A stretch of DNA of 64,000 nt from Epiperipatus broadwayi (Eukaryota > Onychophora > Udeonychophora > Euonychophora > Peripatidae), in NCBI GenBank assembly GCA_028023455.1, contig JAQFVV010012402.1:10894292-10958291 (forward strand), in the 5' to 3' direction. A program made the translations under genes and the position numbers. Position 1 is the first letter of the stretch; each line of letters begins with the position of its first letter. The notes beneath the pieces are model-generated. The model saw only the letters and a program-made list of their open reading frames with translations. It did no database searches and was not told where the DNA came from. This document shows, piece by piece, positions 47,810 to 58,998 of the stretch.

Positions 47810-48838
47810 AATTGTATTTATTATGCTTAATTTCCCTAATGAACTTTATTTAAAAAAATAAAGAATTAAAACCGTGTCTGTTATAAGTTGAAGGTAGAAA
47901 TAGTCAGAGATGAGTAGATTATTTAGATTGGGTTTGGAGATATTAATTAACTCTCACGTATATAAGTATAAGGATAAGTGTTTGGTTAATGTCGTTCCAT
48001 GCTTGTCTTTAGTTTTGTATAGTTAGTGTTAGATTGTATACATTGATCATTATCATATGTATAAAAGATGATTGATTTATGGCATCATCCAAGTTCTATA
48101 AATAATCTAATAAAATATGTTTCAGAAATACATTATATTTACAATATAATCAAATGCACATATTCGAAAATATATGATTAACATATTAAATAGTAGTCAA
48201 TTTTGATTTTACCTTAGAAGAGATGTAATTGGTTATCAAAGTGTATAAATAATATATTTTTTAGTTATTGTTTATTTTTGATTTTATCAGTTAATAAATG
48301 TTATATTGAATAAATAGCCCATATGAATTGCTTGATTATATATACGTTTGATTCTCCATTTCCACACACACACATCTGGTTAACATAACATAGTTATAGA
48401 AGATATAAGTTTGTCAATATAAGTCAAGTTTATTTAATTTGTCTGGTGGTAATAAATCTCAGTATTACAATGCTAATAATATATTTTATTTTGCTTAGAA
48501 TAGGTGGTGATTTGGATAAAAAGATACCCAATCCTCATCATTGTCTATACTGTAATAAATGTAATAATTGTCAATTTTGCAACAGTTTTAATATTGAATA
48601 GATGCTCTGAACATATTTAAATTAACCTTATAGTATTATTGTTTATAGACTTTTTTTCATCTTTGTTGGCCTCATATATAAAGACCATATCCTATAATCT
48701 CAACTGAGCTAAGCCATAGAATAATTACAATATAAAACCTTTTAAATAAGTTTAAATATAATTTATAATTATAAATTTTATTCTATTTTGCATAGAATTG
48801 GCGACTGGGCAATTATAAATATAATAAAGAGGCATGTT
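47810..48838. other. AT-rich non-genic DNA
   Basis: No gene is seen; a short (CA)n lies near 48365. Nothing links it to the structured segment that follows. Confidence 0.5.
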
Positions 48839-48995
48839 ACATCACCAGCGATGCCATGTCAATCAACAGAAAAGACACATGCTTCGCGGTCTCGAAAAGG
48901 TGGATGTTGTAATTTGTATGCATTTGCATAGAATCAAAAGCTTGTAAAAAGGACTATGATTATGGAGCCGTAAAGGCCCCGAAAGCGCTAAGTCC
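48839..48995 (+). ncRNA. Candidate structured RNA with hammerhead-ribozyme-like 3' domain
   Basis: It is GC-rich compared with its surroundings. The 5' domain has closing stem ACATCACC (48839-48846) with GGTGGATGT (48899-48907) and inner stem GCGATGCCATGTC with GACACATGCTTCGC. The 3' domain (48951-48995) fits a type-I hammerhead: stem I GGACT/AGTCC (5/5 pairs), core ATGATTA in place of CTGATGA, one unpaired T, stem II GGAGCC/GGCCCC (5/6) with loop GTAAA, GAAA, minimal stem III AGCGCT, then A as cleavage base (48990). Two core bases differ from consensus (C3 to A, G8 to T). Those two positions pair with each other in the active fold, and A-U would still pair. No function is demonstrated. Confidence 0.45.
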
Positions 48996-49590
48996 ATAGA
49001 ATAGAAGCTTACTAATAATAAACTTATAGTTTCACCTCAGTTATCAATTTTAGCTTTTCAGTAATATTAATTTTCATTTTAATCAAAAATAAAGAATCCA
49101 TATTACATTTTCAACATCTTTTAATGAATGTATATATACTTTTTACATGTATTTTTAATAATATATTCCAATAGATTAATTAATAAACAAACATATATGA
49201 AACATAAAACATTTAATTTTGTATCAGGTAAGTGGTTGGTGAATGTAATAACAGAATATGAAATCTGTAATAATTTGTAATAATGATTTTTATTCAAGTG
49301 ATCTGTTTATGATTCACTTAATTATTTTCCCATATTTATTTATCTATTCACTTATTTATATTTTTCCTTAAAATTGATCACAACCAATTTATTATTTGAT
49401 GCTAATATTAATAGTAAATAATGATATTATTTTAAAATATTAGGTTTCCATGGTTATCTAGTTAACATTTATATTTAAATTTATATGTTATCCCTCAACC
49501 CCTTAAGTAGGTAAATTGGATTTAGTTTTTTATAATTCTTACCTCTAGTATTGGATCACTCATAATATCATAAAATGGTGGAGGAAAGAG
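48996..49590. other. AT-rich non-genic DNA
   Basis: Nothing recognisable is seen. Confidence 0.5.
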
Positions 49591-49611
49591 AGATAAAGTG
49601 GAGAATAAGAT

Positions 49612-49645
49612 CTGATGAAGTCTGCTAGGAACAGTCGAAACTGTA
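49612..49645 (+). ncRNA. Hammerhead-like core, degenerate
   Basis: CTGATGA is followed by one extra A, a stem GTCTG/CAGTC (4 of 5 pairs) around CTAGGAA, then GAAAC and TGTA, which could form a two-pair stem III and a GTA cleavage triplet. Stem I is not convincing (only one pair). The spacing and extra A match the cluster at 58743-58943. Probably a relic of a ribozyme-bearing retroelement end. Confidence 0.4.
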
Positions 49646-52069
49646 AAGAATAAATAAATATATTTTGCTTTAAAGTGTAAGAAGAATGAAATGTTGTTAT
49701 TATATGTTATATTAAAAAGCAAAAATAAAAAAAGGAAAGAGGAAGAAAAAGTATTGAAGATTATATTCCAATATCAGTTTAATAGAGAGATATTATTTTA
49801 ATACAGGCTTCTAGTTATGACAATAACAATTATTTAGCTACTAAACACATTTTCTTCTCCAAAAGTATATGTTAATTTCAGATAGCTTGATTGCCTTTGA
49901 TGATTGATGCTGGTAGTGGAATTTCATTCTAATGATAATGTAGTAATAATAATATTATTATTTTAATCAGACTCTTAAAGGAAGCATATCAAATACGGCT
50001 GATATTCAGAATTGTGTGATCTAAGAACTTATATTTAAAAGATTGGTTAACTTCAAATTTATTCTTGTCATTTCTAACTAATTTGGTAATTTTTAAAGTT
50101 CTTTAATTTACTTTAAAAAAACTATACAATCAGTCTTATTGATTTAATTTGTATAACATTTTACTAGCTTATGACATCCCAGGAATTGTTAATTCATCAA
50201 TTTACTATTGTTTTAATCCATACAATGTAAAACAGACTAGTGATTTTTAATACGAGTTTTTTAATAATTTAGAGTAAATATCATCAACTAATCATAAATA
50301 TTTTTACTTTTATTATTGGAAATGTTGAGTATAGATAGACATCTTTATCATTTCTAAAATATAAAAGCAACATAGTTATATGCAATCTTATATTTTTATT
50401 TTAGTTTTATATTTATTATATTTACCACCTTGTTTTCTTCTAAGATTCATGGTTTGCTTTATATATAAATTATTAATATGCTATTTATGTATTATATAAT
50501 TATTCCTCTTATCTAATTAATATAAAGCATTTTCATAAAACCAGTGACAAAATAGAGATTAGAATATACATTTGCAAACAATGATCAATCTTTCATTTAG
50601 TTCCACCATATTCATAATAATTGCTTTCACTCAAAATTCGTGAGAGTGAGTTGAATATAATATGCATTTTAACACTTATATATATACAAGTATTTTAAGA
50701 TCTAGATGAATTGTTAAATGTTTTTAAAAAAAATTAAAACTTGATACTTTTCCAAGTATATTCAACCATTAATAATGATACATAGATTAGTATAGTATCT
50801 AATATTTCAAGTAGTAGTATTATTTTCTGTTCTTTAGATATTATTGATCTGATTAGTGACAATCTAGTATGGGAATAAATTAGTAACCTTCACATTCATG
50901 AGTACTGAATTTATCTTGAAGTTCTAACCAACCTAGATATTCTTCCAAAGATATCAGTCAATATAAATTTTATATACTTATCTATGAGAATTCACTGATT
51001 TAACCAATTTCTTTTAAGAGCAAAGTCAATAAACGATTTCCAAACAATATGGATTATTATACTAGCTGACTTATGAAATTTATTCACAATTGTCATGTAA
51101 GCCACTTTTTAAAATTTCATTTCACTTTTTCCTCTCCTCTCAATATTTTTATATTTTTGTAAAATAACATCTGTTTGTTGATTTATACAATGGTCTAATA
51201 CATTAGATACATTTGTTTTTGTTTTTTTCTTTATTATTTCTCTATATTTTTCAATCATTTTTTGTTGGGATAAATGATTTTAAACCACTAACCATCACAT
51301 GATGCATTCTTCCATATCTACATAAGACTTCATAAATAAAGTTCTTATTTTTATCTTTAGCTTATCTGATGTTACTGGTATGAATGAATATACTACAATA
51401 TCTATTATCATTTTTTAAAAAATATTTATTTAAAATTTTCTAATGATAGCTATACAATATTCATTCATTATGTGAGGTTTTTTTTTTGTTGGACTTTTTC
51501 CAAATTATTGGCTTTTGAAAAATAATCTTTTGCTTGCTTCATAATGACAGTATAACTTTATTTGTTGTCTCTCTTATTATGATTGGATGGATTTGAAAGG
51601 TATTTTCATGTGGGTGTCTATGATAAAAGGAGATTAAACCAGGATAATAGACTAAAAACAATATGATTTCTTCTTATAGTTAGTATAATGAAACTTTAAC
51701 ATTTTGCACAATAATTTATTTTAATGCAACACTAAATTCTTCCAATAAAAATCAAAGTATGGATACAGATTTACCATTTACATTTTTGCTTAAAAGTTGT
51801 CAATCATAAGCACTATTTTATTCTACAAAAAGTCTTCCTTTACCACAATGATAAAACATTTATTAAATTTACATTGTAATATGAACTTAATTTTAAACTT
51901 TGCATGTTTGGTTAAAATTCTGTAATTCAATACTAGCACTATAAATGCATAAACACAAAGCTAATATTTAATGTCTTATTAAACCATAGACTGAGCACTT
52001 TTGAGAATCATGGCTCTCATAATCATAGCTCTTTGTATGCAAATTTATGCAAAGATAAAGTAATCCATT
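49646..52069. other. AT-rich non-genic DNA
   Basis: No gene or recognisable repeat. Confidence 0.5.
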
Positions 52070-52440
52070 TCCTGGATATAGAATAACATGTTTTTTTTCC
52101 ATTAATGGCATTGCCATCTATTGCAATAAAGCAGGCCTCTTTTATCTTTCTTCTCAAATTGTTTCCCTCTCTGCAGACTAAGCTGATTATTTGTGGTTTG
52201 CATGGATGTCCTGCAAGCTTTTCATGCTGTGCAAAAATAGAATTGTGTGCTGTATTAGATTGTGCCTTAGTATACGAATATTTATGTTGAGATAATCTAG
52301 GTTTCAGTACTGCTTTGGTTTTCCCATAGTATGAGGCTTTACAATTTTTGTCAGAGCATGATATATTGTAGACTGCTTTCAGAGTTTGAGCAAGAGTTAA
52401 TCAGTCTTTGATTAGTCTATTGGAATTACATTGTAAAACA
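52070..52440 (-). pseudogene. Penelope-like element GIY-YIG endonuclease fragment
   Basis: The minus-strand frame reads LAQTLKAVYNISCSDKNC, then SYYGKTKAVLKPRLSQHKY, TAHNSIFAQHEKLAGH, CKPQIISLVCRE and RRKIKEACFIAID. The variant G-x-x-Y core, the R-x3-QHK helix and the E of K-I-K-E-A fit a PLE GIY-YIG domain. A TGA lies just upstream of LTLAQT. No RT is recognisable upstream (52440-52500). It is a different subfamily from the 8-kb pair. Confidence 0.7.
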
Positions 52441-54184
52441 TTGTTACAAACTTCATAACTCTTCTCTAACATGTCTTCTTCAACTTAATTCATTATATAT
52501 TTAGAGTAATAATAAAATTGGCATTCTTAGTTGTTTCTGTAATAAAACTATCTCATCATCAAATCAACTAATGCTTACAGAAAACCCATGCATAAACAGA
52601 ACAATATTTAGAATATACATTTAACCATGGCAGAAACATAAAAAGTTCACAGAAACATAAAAGGCTGAATTATATTATCACTATAAAGTAGAGTAAAAAT
52701 GTTTGTTTATAAAAACAAGCTCTCATGAAGAATGATTATCCATCAATTATCATTCATTAAAAACTCTTAAATATATAAGCAAAACAGTGATAAATATTGT
52801 AGTGTCTTCATACCTACCAGGGATGACAACAAATTAAAAAAATATTTGTTCAATTCAATATGAGAACAAGTTTGCAAAGCGTACTATATCTAAACTGATT
52901 GTGAATGTAGAAAAATCTATAGTGCTAAGACTACATAATATTAGATAGAAAGAAGACAGTGATAAATAACCCCATAAGTCAACTTAGTGTGATATTTCTG
53001 ATGTTTGGAAGGTATTCATTGATCTAGACATTAAAAAGTGAAAAATAAAGATGATTCTTGTAGATAAGTATATTTAAAATTTTTATTGACTGACAATATT
53101 CAGAAGATTACAACATTATCTTAAATTTAATATTCATGAATTTACAAATTACCTGATCAGTTTTACTGCTAAACAATCATTGGGCAAGCCAGCAACATCT
53201 AAAGAAGAGAGAGAAAAAAAGATTATTTAAAATTCTTATCATTATTCATAGTTGAAGTGATTGGAAAAATATAAAAAGTTAGAATTTTTGGCAATATAAC
53301 TAAATTATGAAACAGTTTAACATATAACTGCAAATAAAATATCACTAACACACATCTTCAAACAAATGTGTGGAAACATGTGTAGTAAAAGAAGAAAACT
53401 GTAAATAATTTTTATAAATGTTAAAGCAAGCCAAGAGAATAAATCTGAAAGATTACCTATAATATAAAATCTTTATTTCTTTAAAAAAAATGTCTTGAAA
53501 AAAAAAAAAGAAGATTTTTAACGAGCTTTTACAGTATAAAAACATAGCGCTATATAAAATAATATCTCAAGAAAAGATTGTAAAGTAGATGGTTTCAATT
53601 TTTCTAAAAGCATTTAATTCTTTTATCTCAAATCTTGAAATGTATATGCATATATATAGCATATTATGAATAAAAATTGAAACAGCAAATAATTTTTCTA
53701 TTTCAAATATTTTCTATTTTATTTATTTTTAAAAATCACAAATATCTGAAAATGTTGATATGTAAATTGTGGGCATGGAAGAAATGTTACAGACACAAAG
53801 TCTAACAACATCATATTTATTGATTATTTTATAGCTCAGTTGACTTTTATTATTGTATATGATTTTGAACAACTTTGCTTGTACCTAAGGGGGGGGGATC
53901 AGGAGAAAAACTAAAGTAGGCTGCCATAGTGTAGTAGGAAACTCGGGCATTGGGTAGAAGTGTCTGGTCAGATGGATGGCAAAAATTTGTGAGGCAATAG
54001 ATTTTAATAAATTTGCATTCACTTAAGGATTATCTCTTTTTAAAAAAATGAAAAACAAAGTTGTATTATCCATTAGAATAAGATGAGTAGTGTATAACCT
54101 AATAATTAGCTTTCTTGCAGTGCTTTGAAACAAATACGTTTTAGAATTGGAAATAATTAGAATATTGTACAACATGATTGAATA
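52441..54184. other. AT-rich non-genic DNA with a G9 tract
   Basis: No gene is seen. A G9 run lies at 53889-53897, followed by CTGCCATAGTGTAGTAGG, which looks faintly like a tRNA D-arm but lacks a B-box partner. Confidence 0.5.
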
Positions 54185-54470
54185 TATAGGGTATATGAGC
54201 ACAGACTTTCACATGTCCCACCACTCTCCACACTATCTCATAACACTTATATACTTGAACATATATATGCTGAAAAAATAAATAATCACCAATTTACATA
54301 TCTCATGCTAAACCAGCAATCATCAGTTGGTCCATATTATCATCTCTTCACATATATGCTATAAGTGCTCAGATATACATTAAGATAGCCAAACCTCATA
54401 CTTTAATGAACAGGCTTCAATCTACTCCACACTCCAACTCTTCAACCATCCATCCAATTAAAAATTTGAT
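54185..54470 (-). mobile_element. Dispersed repeat S, copy 4
   Basis: The minus strand reads head GGATGGTTGAAGAGTTGG and GAAGCCTGTTCATTAAAGTA, core GGACCAACTGATGATTGCTG and TTTAGCATGAGATATG, then GTTATGAGATAGTGTGGAGA and AAAGTCTGTGCTCATA. It is collinear with 5465-5765 over nearly 300 bp. The next S copy (54580) lies in the opposite orientation. Confidence 0.7.
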
Positions 54471-54579
54471 AGAATGGTCAAAGGCCACCCTGAGGTCGAG
54501 ATTCTTGTCACACCCATGTTGATCTAAAGTCAATCTGACCCCTCATGTACAGGACCTAATCTATTTAATACATATACAA

Positions 54580-54712
54580 GGGAGAAATACATATATTGGT
54601 GATTACTTATCTTTTCAACATATATGTGTTCAAGTATATCAGTGTTATGAGATAGTGTGGAGAGTGGTGGGTCATAAGAAAGTCTGTCCTCATATACCCT
54701 ATATATTACATA
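54580..54712 (+). mobile_element. Dispersed repeat S, copy 5 (3' half)
   Basis: It begins inside the core at GAAATACATATATTGGTGAT and runs through TTATGAGATAGTGTGGAGAG and AAAGTCTGTCCTCATATACC. It is complementary to 54185-54310, so the two form a large imperfect fold-back with ~250 bp between arms. Confidence 0.65.
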
Positions 54713-55117
54713 TATAGAGACAGGTTTATAATAAGCCTGTGTGTTTCAGTTATAACATGATTGAATAAATAATATTTTATACATATATTTCTTATATTTC
54801 ATTAAGAAAATAACATAATTGAAGTATATAATACATATCTTATAATTCAAAAAAAAAATACATACAATATGTATACTAAAAAAAGCTTGTTCAATACTTT
54901 AACAATAAAAACATTAAATATATGAACATAGTATGCTGAACATAGTCGAAAACATGCTCAGAATACTATATTGATCTATTAACATTTTTATTTTAAAGTA
55001 TTAAGCAAGCTTTCCTTAGAATACATTTTTTGAATTGCATTTTTTCTGAGAAAAGTTTAAAAAAATTAGACTTATATCTCACAATTGTAAGTATATATTA
55101 TATATTGAGATGATCAA

Positions 55118-55167
55118 GCTGAACATGTCAGGTAAGCTGAACATGTCAGGTTTAAACAATATACTTG

Positions 55168-55228
<61 letters not shown>

Positions 55229-55337
55229 CAAATCACTTCAAACAGCTACCCCTTCTGTGAATAAATGTATTAGAGTTTGCATCTCAAAACAGCTAGTTTA
55301 AAAAAGATGTGGACTCTAATACATGCATTCACAGAGG
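55118..55337. repeat. Short tandem duplication, (TA)n and a hairpin
   Basis: AAGCTGAACATGTCAGGT is repeated twice in tandem (about 55117-55151). A (TA)n tract follows (about 55169-55223). Then comes a hairpin with ~32-bp arms: CTTCTGTGAATAAATGTATT (from 55252) and its complement AATACATGCATTCACAGAGG (ending 55337), centre about 55295. Confidence 0.6.
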
Positions 55338-55460
55338 GCCTAACTTAAAATTTCTTAATATTTGAGGTGATTTACTATTTATTTCAGATAACAGTATGCA
55401 CTGGAATTATTTATATATATATATATTTAAATTATATTCTTAGATATATATATATATATA

Positions 55461-55479
55461 CAGGCCTATAGATCATTAT

Positions 55480-55514
<35 letters not shown>

Positions 55515-55537
55515 AATGATCTAGTTGTAAGGCCTGT
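55461..55537. repeat. Small fold-back with (TA)n centre
   Basis: The left arm CAGGCCTATAGATCATTATC and right arm TTGTAATGATCTAG...AGGCCTG are inverted copies, with TA repeats forming the middle. A (TA)n also adjoins the left end. A MITE-like relic or an expanded palindrome. Confidence 0.5.
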
Positions 55538-56010
55538 TTCCTTCATACAACATAGTATAAAATTTAAAGATGATCTCCCTTAGTATCATCTACTTAATAA
55601 CTAAAGAACCAAATAGATGTCTACACAATATCATATTATGTATTATAATCTGTTATTAGTTTCTTGGATGTCCTTTGATGATTTGATCTCGATCTCAAGA
55701 TTTGTCCCTTAAAAAAAACTATACACAAAATAGATTAAATACTAATATACTATTTATTACTAATTTAATATTAGCAGATACATAAACTCATTTATAATTC
55801 TCAGCTGAATGAAGTTTTTCATTTTAAATATAACTCCATTTTTAATGCAATAACTTTATTTATCTCTTCATTATTTCACCTGCATTAATTTTTATTTTAA
55901 TTCAGGTCTTATAATCCTCAATGTTTAATGAAAGGATATATGTGTTGATAGAACATGATATATTTCAACATTTTTCATTTTAACTATTTTATGCCAAACC
56001 ATATTAGAGC
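55538..56010. other. AT-rich non-genic DNA
   Basis: No recognisable signal. Confidence 0.5.
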
Positions 56011-56530
56011 TTTCTCATCACACATTTTAAATATCAGGATATTCTATCCTAGGCAAGTATGGAAAATTTTATAGATTATATAATTCATTATACTGAAGTA
56101 AATAGACCACAATGATATAGCTAAATCTAGATTGTTAATGACTAATAAATATGTAAATCCTTTCTATTTTTATATCAAAGCACTCATGTTCAAATAAATA
56201 TTTTGCCCCAAGCAAAAAAATCAATTCATAAAATAAAAATTATTGCTGGATCTTCGTTATTATTTAAATATTTCTCATCACACATTTTAAATATCAGGAT
56301 ATTCTATCCTAGGCAAGTATGGAAAATTTTATAGATTATATAATTCATTATACTGAAGTAAATAGACCACAATGATATAGCTAAATCTAGATTGTTAATG
56401 ACTAATAAATATGTAAATCCTTTCTATTTTTATATCAAAGCACTCATGTTCAAATAAATATTTTGCCCCAAGCAAAAAAATCAATTCATAAAATAAAAAT
56501 TATTGCTGGATCTTCGTTATTATTTAAATA
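56011..56530 (+). repeat. Exact 260-bp tandem duplication
   Basis: Copies 56011-56270 and 56271-56530 are identical by line-by-line reading (start TTTCTCATCACACATTTTAA, end TCTTCGTTATTATTTAAATA). It is non-coding. Perfect identity in otherwise diverged DNA indicates a very recent duplication or an assembly error. Confidence 0.9.
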
Positions 56531-56544
56531 TATTATTTAAATAT

Positions 56545-56705
56545 AGGGGATTTGAACTCAGATTTTCAAGCACCCTTCAACTATCCACACCATCTCATAC
56601 CACTGATACACATGATCACACTCATGTAGAAAAGATAAATAATCACCAATATACATATCTCGTGCTGAAACAGTACTCATCACTTGGTCCAGATTATTGT
56701 CTCCC
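56545..56705 (-). mobile_element. Dispersed repeat S, copy 6
   Basis: The minus strand reads CTGGACCAAGTGATGAGTAC, TTTCAGCACGAGATATGTAT, TTGGTGATTATTTATCTTTT, then GTATGAGATGGTGTGGATAG and GAGTTCAAATCCCCTATAT, the clearest B-box-like end of the family in the window. A (CA)n/(TA)n tract follows on the plus strand. Confidence 0.68.
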
Positions 56706-56730
56706 ACACACACACACATATATATATATA

Positions 56731-57310
56731 TGACAATAGATGTTGTTATACCAAACACACCTTCAAGCGTTTGTTTACATAAATGTCAGAGCGAGTATTT
56801 CACTTAATTTCCACCTTCATATCATGATTTCAAGCTATTTGCTATCGTCAGTGAAGGACAGGATTAAAAAACTAGATCTAAAACACAAACTCTGAGTGTT
56901 TAAGAAACAGTTTCTATTCAGCTTGCAAGCGTAAATCTTTTAGACACGTAATGTCTTCAAACTCAGCATCGCATGCCAGATAGCTACATGGGTCTGATAT
57001 CAGTTCAGTATCACCACATAGTAGAAGTCTCTGCAATATATATCATTGCAAGAAAGACCTCAAAGGTACATTTATGAAAAACAAAAAACACAAGTTAAAA
57101 ACTTGCATATGCTTGTATTTATGACAATAGATGGCGTTATACCAAAAACACCTTCAAGCGTTTGTTTACATAAATGTCAGAGTGAGTATTTCACTATCTC
57201 TAACTTAATTTCCACCTTCATATCATGATTTCAAGCTATTTGCTATCATCAGTGAAGGACAGGATTAAGAAACTAGATCTAAAACACAAACTCTGAGCGT
57301 TTAAGAAACA
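56731..57310 (+). repeat. Pair of ~180-bp direct repeats
   Basis: Copies 56731-56910 and 57122-57310 both start TGACAATAGATG and end TTTAAGAAACA, with CACCTTCAAGCGTTTGTTTA and CAGTGAAGGACAGGATTAA inside. The second has a ~10-bp insertion (TATCTCTAAC) and a few substitutions. The 211 bp between contain no ORF. They could be terminal repeats of a short element or tandem copies of a satellite-like unit. Confidence 0.75.
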
Positions 57311-58584
57311 ATTAATGAATATAAAGTGATTAAAGAAATATCTTCATACTCTCAAACTAAAAAGTCTCTATTTTGTGCTTTGGTTTGAGAGTATCATCAG
57401 TGCCCAAATGACACCAATGAGCTATTATAACAATATTACAGTGTATATTCATAGAAGTAAATTCTTTCTATTTAAATTACATATAATCTCTGCACTAGTA
57501 AATAAAATTGAATATTAGATATCATTTAATAATTTTATAGAAAAAAATAACTACCAAATAATGCAAAATAATAATTACATGGTAATTATACATTTATTAT
57601 ATGAAATATGATTCAGCAAATGAAAAATAATGATAATTTTTTCAAAGATAGTCTGTATAAAATTTTAAATATAGTGAGGACGGTTAAACATTAATTAAAA
57701 TACTAATAATAATAAACACTAATTAAAATTAACTAGAAAATATATATATTAAACAGTTTTTAAAAACAAGTGTAAGTTGTCTAGCAATTTAAAAAAATTA
57801 TGATAATGTGATATTTCTCTTCTGCTTACTTGGTATATATTTTGATTTTAGTTTTAAATTTAAAATTTTAAAAAAAAATGAAAATAATTTGTTTTAAGAT
57901 TTTAATTTTATATGTCATTTTAATGGCATTTCTGTGTGTTGTTATACTAAAATAAATATCAAAATGCTAAAAGTGTGTTTTTTTTTAATTTAGAAACTAT
58001 TTTCTAAAATTTTTATACATGAATGGTTAAATTCTACTGTAAATTACTACTGCCGGTAATTAAAATGGAAAAAAATGGACAACAAGAAAATATTAAAATA
58101 ACAAACTTTCAAATGCATAATTATTTTTGTTTTATATAAAATAAAATTTTATAAAAATAATATCTTATTTCTAGAGTATATTTCAATAATAGCTTTTTCA
58201 ATAAATAAAATTAAATTTATACACAAAAGTAATTTTAATAATAAATAAAATTTTACATTTATATGTGAAATTTAAATCCACAGAGAATTTTACTTCAAAT
58301 AATATTTAAATTTTTTTCATATGTTTAAACTTTTTTTCCCCCTTAGAAATTTTTTTAACTTTGGTTTAAAGCAATCAATTAATAAATACATACAAGATAT
58401 CATCATTAAAAATAGTTTTATTTAAAGGAAAATGTATATTTTGTAACTAATGAATTAACAAAGTTTGGAAAAATGCATAGCAATGAATGCATTAATTCTA
58501 TTTACTTATGGATAATTTTATATAGAGGCAAAGATGTAAGTTAGGAAGGAACCCTTCTCTAGGATATTTTACTTTTTAATTTTT
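57311..58584. other. AT-rich non-genic DNA with one small hairpin
   Basis: A hairpin ATACTCTCAAACTAA/TTTGGTTTGAGAGTAT spans 57346-57394. Otherwise nothing is recognisable. Confidence 0.5.
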
Positions 58585-58998
58585 TATACACTCTCCTCAT
58601 ATATACTCCACTGCAATTTTTATATAATTTCTCCTTAATTTTTCTTACAGTTTTGACTGTTCACATATATTGCTTATAATATGAATAGATGAAGAAATGC
58701 AAAGAAAGTAAAGAAGAGGAATAAGAGTATATACTTCTGATAGTTTTGATTGTTCTGCAGTCTTCATCAGAGCTGCAACATTTGAACATATAATCACATA
58801 ACATTTATTTTCCTTACAGTTTTGGTTGTCCTGCAGTCTTCATCAGAGCTACAACAATTAAACATATAATCATATAACCATTAATGATTATATATTTAAA
58901 TATTGTATCTCTAATAAAGACTACATGACAGTTGAAACTATAAGGAAAATAAAGGAGAAATTATATAAAAATAGCATTGGAGTATATATGAGAAGAGT
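58585..58998. mobile_element. Inverted-repeat element with hammerhead-like cores
   Basis: The left arm (about 58590-58657) is complementary over ~68 bp to 58928-58995 (right arm ACAGTTGAAACTATAAGG then GGAGAAATTATATAAAAATA). Between them are two direct copies on the minus strand (58743-58780 and 58816-58855) of CTGATGAAGACTGCAG, an A/G A-loop, CAATC or CAACC, then AAAACT; a third, damaged version lies on the plus strand (58911-58943: AAGACTACATGACAGTTGAA then AC). The repeat of the motif with partial stem-II covariation suggests a family built on CTGATGA-stem-GAAAC. Compare 49612-49645. Confidence 0.5.

Noticed and set aside
53900-53995. GC-richer tRNA-like sequence after the G9 tract
   Set aside because: Only a weak D-arm resemblance, with no B-box at the expected distance.
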